In this document: positions 60,769 through 64,000 of the stretch, one piece after another
How the letters are laid out: each line of letters opens with the position of its first letter
How positions within the stretch are numbered: the first letter of the stretch is position 1
NCBI GenBank assembly: GCA_020310875.1
Contig: CM035433.1
Location: 105,022,758-105,086,757, forward strand
DNA from: Ceratopteris richardii
Lineage: Eukaryota; Streptophyta; Polypodiopsida; Polypodiales; Pteridaceae
DNA length: 64,000 bases
Reading direction: 5' to 3'
Notes under the pieces: generated by a model
What the model was told of the DNA's origin: nothing
The model's input: only the letters and a program-made list of their open reading frames with translations
Databases searched by the model: none
Position numbers and translations under genes: made by a program

Positions 60769-62854
60769 TTACAGATAGAAAACATTCACCAGCACAGCAT
60801 CGCGGCGTAACTTTGCTTCTTCAATCTTTGCATCGATGCGAGAGATGCGCTCCTCTTGGATACCGATTTGCTTTTCCCGACATTTTAATTCTTGGGACTT
60901 GAACTGCATGGTTCTAAAGAAATGTTGTCTTTCCTTCTGGATAGCTTCAATGTCTTTCTTCAGTTTGAGGGTCCGTCCTATTTCATCTTCTAGTGACCTG
61001 CTTTTCTGGAAGAGTTCTTCAGTTACCTTCTTCAGCTTCGTCTCTGCTTGTAATGCTTTCTCAGCTAGCACTTGACAATCCTACTCTACCGTAATGAATT
61101 GACTTCGATTCGTATCTAAAAGGTTACCCAGAGCGAAAGAGCATCCTCCTTGTTAGTCACGATTTGTTTGAGTTGACTGATCTCATCATCGCAAGCTGCT
61201 ATGATGGCATCCTTTTCTATCAATTGCCCATGTAAAATCTGAATCTGCTCCTGCAATAGACTTGCATCGGCTTTTGCAACTAAGACCTCTTCCTGGAGGG
61301 GTGCAATATCAGCTTCAAGTAAATCTACTTTTGACTGGTATTCTGTTTGCAAGGACTGGTGCACATCTTGTAATTGGTGAAGGAGTTGCTGGGAGAGGTG
61401 GATAAGGAAGTTCCCAATTTGGACTAATTGAGCAAAGGAGTCAGGGACAATAGAGGTAGATATGGGTCTAGAGGGATTAATTGAAACAGTCGCGGAAGAG
61501 GAAGGGGGAGAGTAATCGGGAGAGGAAGGGATGGGTTGGGAATGGCAAATGGCGATCGAATGATGAGGCGAAGGAGGAGGGCTAGGAGATAAGGGCACTT
61601 TGGAAGGAGAAAGAGGAGGTGCCATAGCTTTTGGTGAAGAAGGAGGGACAGGGGGGTTACCATAATGAGTTGAGCGTCCAGATGAACTAGCACTTCCTCG
61701 GTTTGTGTTTGCTTCATTAGATTCACAGCCTCCGTGACTGTGTCAGGTGCTTTCTCAGAAGAGTGTGTCTGCAGTTGAACAACCGTATCGACAGGTTGAA
61801 CATCTTCCATAACCGTGTCTGTAGTAGCTTGATCCTTAGGAGAAGGTGGGGCGGAAAGGATAGGTGCAGAAGAGGCAGTGTCTTGCATATTGACGGTTGA
61901 TGATTTTTGTGCTTGACTCTTCGAAGGGTTGAGTTTCCTACGCTTTCCCCAAAAGAATTGCAGGAGCTCATCGTTGTCTTCAACCTCCATAACCTGCACG
62001 GATTCTTTGTGGAACAGGAGGGTATTCATCGGAGGAGTCTGCATAGGGTGAATCACCGGAAGAAGGAAGGAAAGAAGATGGGGGGGTCCAGTTCAAGGAA
62101 TGTCACCCTTCGCAAACTGTCGGGAGATCGCTTGACATTCTTGGTGAATTCATCAGAAAAAGAACAAAAACTAGTCAATTGCTCCACGGGCAGTGGCATT
62201 GATCATAGAGTAGAACGGACGAGAAATACCATAGGTGCGTTTCTGGAGTTTGAGTGTAGCCACCAGGAATTGTAAGGTAGAACACTCCGGTTCAGGGCAA
62301 CATAGAATGGCAAATTCATTAGACGATTGGCACGGAAATAGTTGCTTCATGGTCATCATCGACAAGAGGTTCACGTCGACACTGCCCTCTTGAGGGAGAT
62401 GGAATCCCTTGGCTACGAAGTTTAGGGTCACTACAATGCATGGGTTGAGACAGGTAATCAGCCAACATGTCTCTATTTGGGGAATGTCGGCTATAGTAGA
62501 GATGATTTGAGCAAAAAACGGGTGACATTCGATCGAATGCCATGGCAATTCGACGAATGCTAAAAGCCCGTGTGCATGCAAAAACTTGCTCAAATCAGGA
62601 GCTAGGGTAGCCTGGAAGGTGTTGATGTTTGCTAAAGCTTCCATAGTGAGCAACAGAACACGAAGGCAAAAGGTAGCAAAGAACATATAGAGCAAAAGAA
62701 CACAATAGTGGAAAAGAGGGTGAAGAACTTGATTAAGTAAAAACGTTGAATGGAAGCACGGGAAGAAAATGTGATCATCACCAGTGGTTGGGAACATGCA
62801 TGCATAATGACGCCATTCACGCATTAACAAAATCCCAAACGTGTAGTGTGTCAA
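60769..62854 (-). pseudogene. Extra ORF region of G3 with long coiled coil
   Basis: In coding order: a hydrophobic-to-mixed domain (about 62.2-62.8 kb, starting near MEALANINTFQATL), a Ser/Thr/Pro-rich part (about 61.4-62.0 kb), then two coiled-coil parts: LQTEYQSKVDLLEADIAPLQ (about 61.1-61.4 kb) and a Lys/Glu-rich one (about 60.8-61.07 kb, KKVTEELFQKSRSLEDEIG). No enzyme motif. The arrangement matches that in G1 (11.4-12.2 kb). Unknown function; it could be the accessory ORF of this gypsy lineage. Confidence 0.55.
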
Positions 62855-62929
62855 CTAATCATGTTTATGTAATAAAATGGGAATTTTAGATCAGATGGTC
62901 AATCGAAACGTGTGTAATGGAAATAGAAG

Positions 62930-63283
62930 TCAAGCGACAAAACCAACATAAAAAGAGGAATACATTTCTCGTCCGGCAACATCATTGAGCATCGTATCCA
63001 AAAAGGGAAGAGGGAAGGGATCGGGCACTATCGCCGCATTTAGTTTTTGATAATCCACACAGATACGCAACTGCTTGTTTTTCTTTGGGACAATGACAAA
63101 AGGTGAAATCCATTCTGCATGATCAATGGGGACAATGAAACCTACTTTCAGCAAACGATCCAATTCATCTTTCACTTGAGCAGCATAATTGGGATTCATG
63201 TGATAACTGGGTTGTTTGATTGGACGTGCATCTAGTTTCAGCATCACACGGTGTTGATAGATGCGAGGGTCCAACCCTTTCAT
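62930..63283 (-). pseudogene. G3 reverse transcriptase fragment
   Basis: Contains the gypsy RT N-terminal blocks HAEWISPFVIVPKKN, RICVDYQKLNAAIVPDPFPL and FLDTMLNDVAGREMYSSF. The catalytic YVDD part is not present here. Confidence 0.85.
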
Positions 63284-63499
63284 ATATCGATAATCTCACG
63301 TGAATACATCTTGAAACTCGGTTAGCAACTGTAGTAGATCATTTTGAAAAGTTTTCGGTAACCTAGCCTTAAGCTTGATCGGTCGCGGTGTAACCTCATT
63401 TCCCAAATTGCAGGTAATTAGCTGATCTTCCGGTATATAAAAGTGTCGTGGCATGGATATATCCTCGAGTGACTATAATAATTGGTGTAAATTCATGAG

Positions 63500-64000
63500 A
63501 TCTCAGTCGCATTTTTCTTCAACAGAAGACGTAAGAAGGCATCCTTAACATCTTCTTATTGACCGAAATGATTAATGTCATATTGAGTTAACCACCGGGC
63601 AACCTCATTAACTAGAGTAGATTGGAACACTATAGCCTTATATGCCGGATCCGCTAGATAGTTGAGTACAGCATAGTTGATTTCAAAAGTACGCACATGG
63701 GCATCAGGATCATCACTGAGAAATCCTCCAAATTTCTTATATGTAACTTTAGTAGGTATTGGTCGTGGTGGTATGACCTACTGCTGTTGTTGTTGTTGTT
63801 GCTGATGGTGGTGTTGTTGCTATTTTTGTTGGTCCTGTTGCTGTTACGAACCACTCATGTTGTTTAAATCAAGAGGAAGTATCACTGCCAAATGATTTGA
63901 ACCCATTAAGCCTAATTGCTGTTGTGTCATCTCACCGTCTTGCACGTTCTCTGGTAATTAGATATTGTTAAGTCGATCACACATGCCTACACCCAACTGC
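63500..64000 (-). pseudogene. G3 gag fragment with Gln/His-rich tract
   Basis: Gag-like text (KFGGFLSDDPDAHVRTFEIN and ADPAYKAIVFQ) with an upstream trinucleotide tract (63781-63845) that encodes a Gln/His-rich run on the minus strand. It continues beyond the window edge. Confidence 0.55.

Larger units (their letters stand above)
60769..64000 (-). mobile_element. Ty3/gypsy fossil G3, partial
   Basis: Coding order from the right edge: gag (about 63.5-64.0 kb and beyond the window), RT first half (about 62.93-63.28 kb, WISPFVIVPKKNKQLRICVD), then an extra ORF region (60.77-62.85 kb). RNase H, integrase and LTRs are not seen in the window. Much is missing between gag and RT and after RT. Broken, with several breaks. 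Confidence 0.7.

Overview
This window is a repeat-dominated stretch of a plant nuclear genome. The evidence is Ty1/copia and Ty3/gypsy LTR retrotransposons primed from plant-type sites (TGGTATC.. initiator-Met-like and TGGCG.. Asp-like), a CACTA-type DNA transposon end, very long (TG)n, (TA)n and (CT)n microsatellites, and AT-rich introns and UTRs. It suggests a large, retroelement-rich land-plant genome; I cannot name the species. Almost no sequence looks like an active host gene.

Layout. 1-9 kb: TG/TATG and CT microsatellites, a CACTA-like remnant (about 1021-1277), a truncated copia element A1 on the minus strand (about 2036-4811), a (TA)n block, a two-exon gene fragment (5443-5934, minus) and a 3-kb TG/TATG/CATG array. 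9.15-28.6 kb: one long Ty3/gypsy element, G1, on the minus strand. Its near-complete 3' LTR is at 9150-9756 and a partial 5' LTR at 28284-28615. In coding order it holds a palindromic satellite in the leader, gag with several zinc knuckles, protease, RT/RNase H, integrase with two H2C2 modules, and a 5-kb extra region downstream of integrase. Nested in G1, on the plus strand, is a young 3.5-kb LTR element M (14709-18194). Each of its LTRs carries a cysteine-rich metallothionein-like reading frame. 28.6-29.65 kb: a gypsy gag fragment.

29.65-59.9 kb is a nest of copia fossils: C (5' LTR to RT), B1 interrupted by A2, A3 (minus), a D fragment (RNase H plus LTR), B2 interrupted by a second A2 copy, A4 (minus), and E (RNase H plus LTR, minus). 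The B-A2 block occurs twice, about 13.7 kb apart, with the same nested junction, so it was segmentally duplicated. The duplication probably also took in the flanking minus-strand copy: A3 and A4 keep opposite ends of what looks like one insertion, with the same ATATG next to each surviving LTR.

59.9-64 kb: a (TA)n block and a gypsy remnant G3 (minus). G3 again has a downstream extra ORF region with a proline-rich part and a long coiled coil, as in G1.

The most interesting item is element M. A 69-residue, 13-cysteine metallothionein-like ORF lies between an LTR TATA box and the primer-binding site, so it would be the first long ORF of the element's own transcript. All LTR elements are treated here as fossils and only element-level structure is given.
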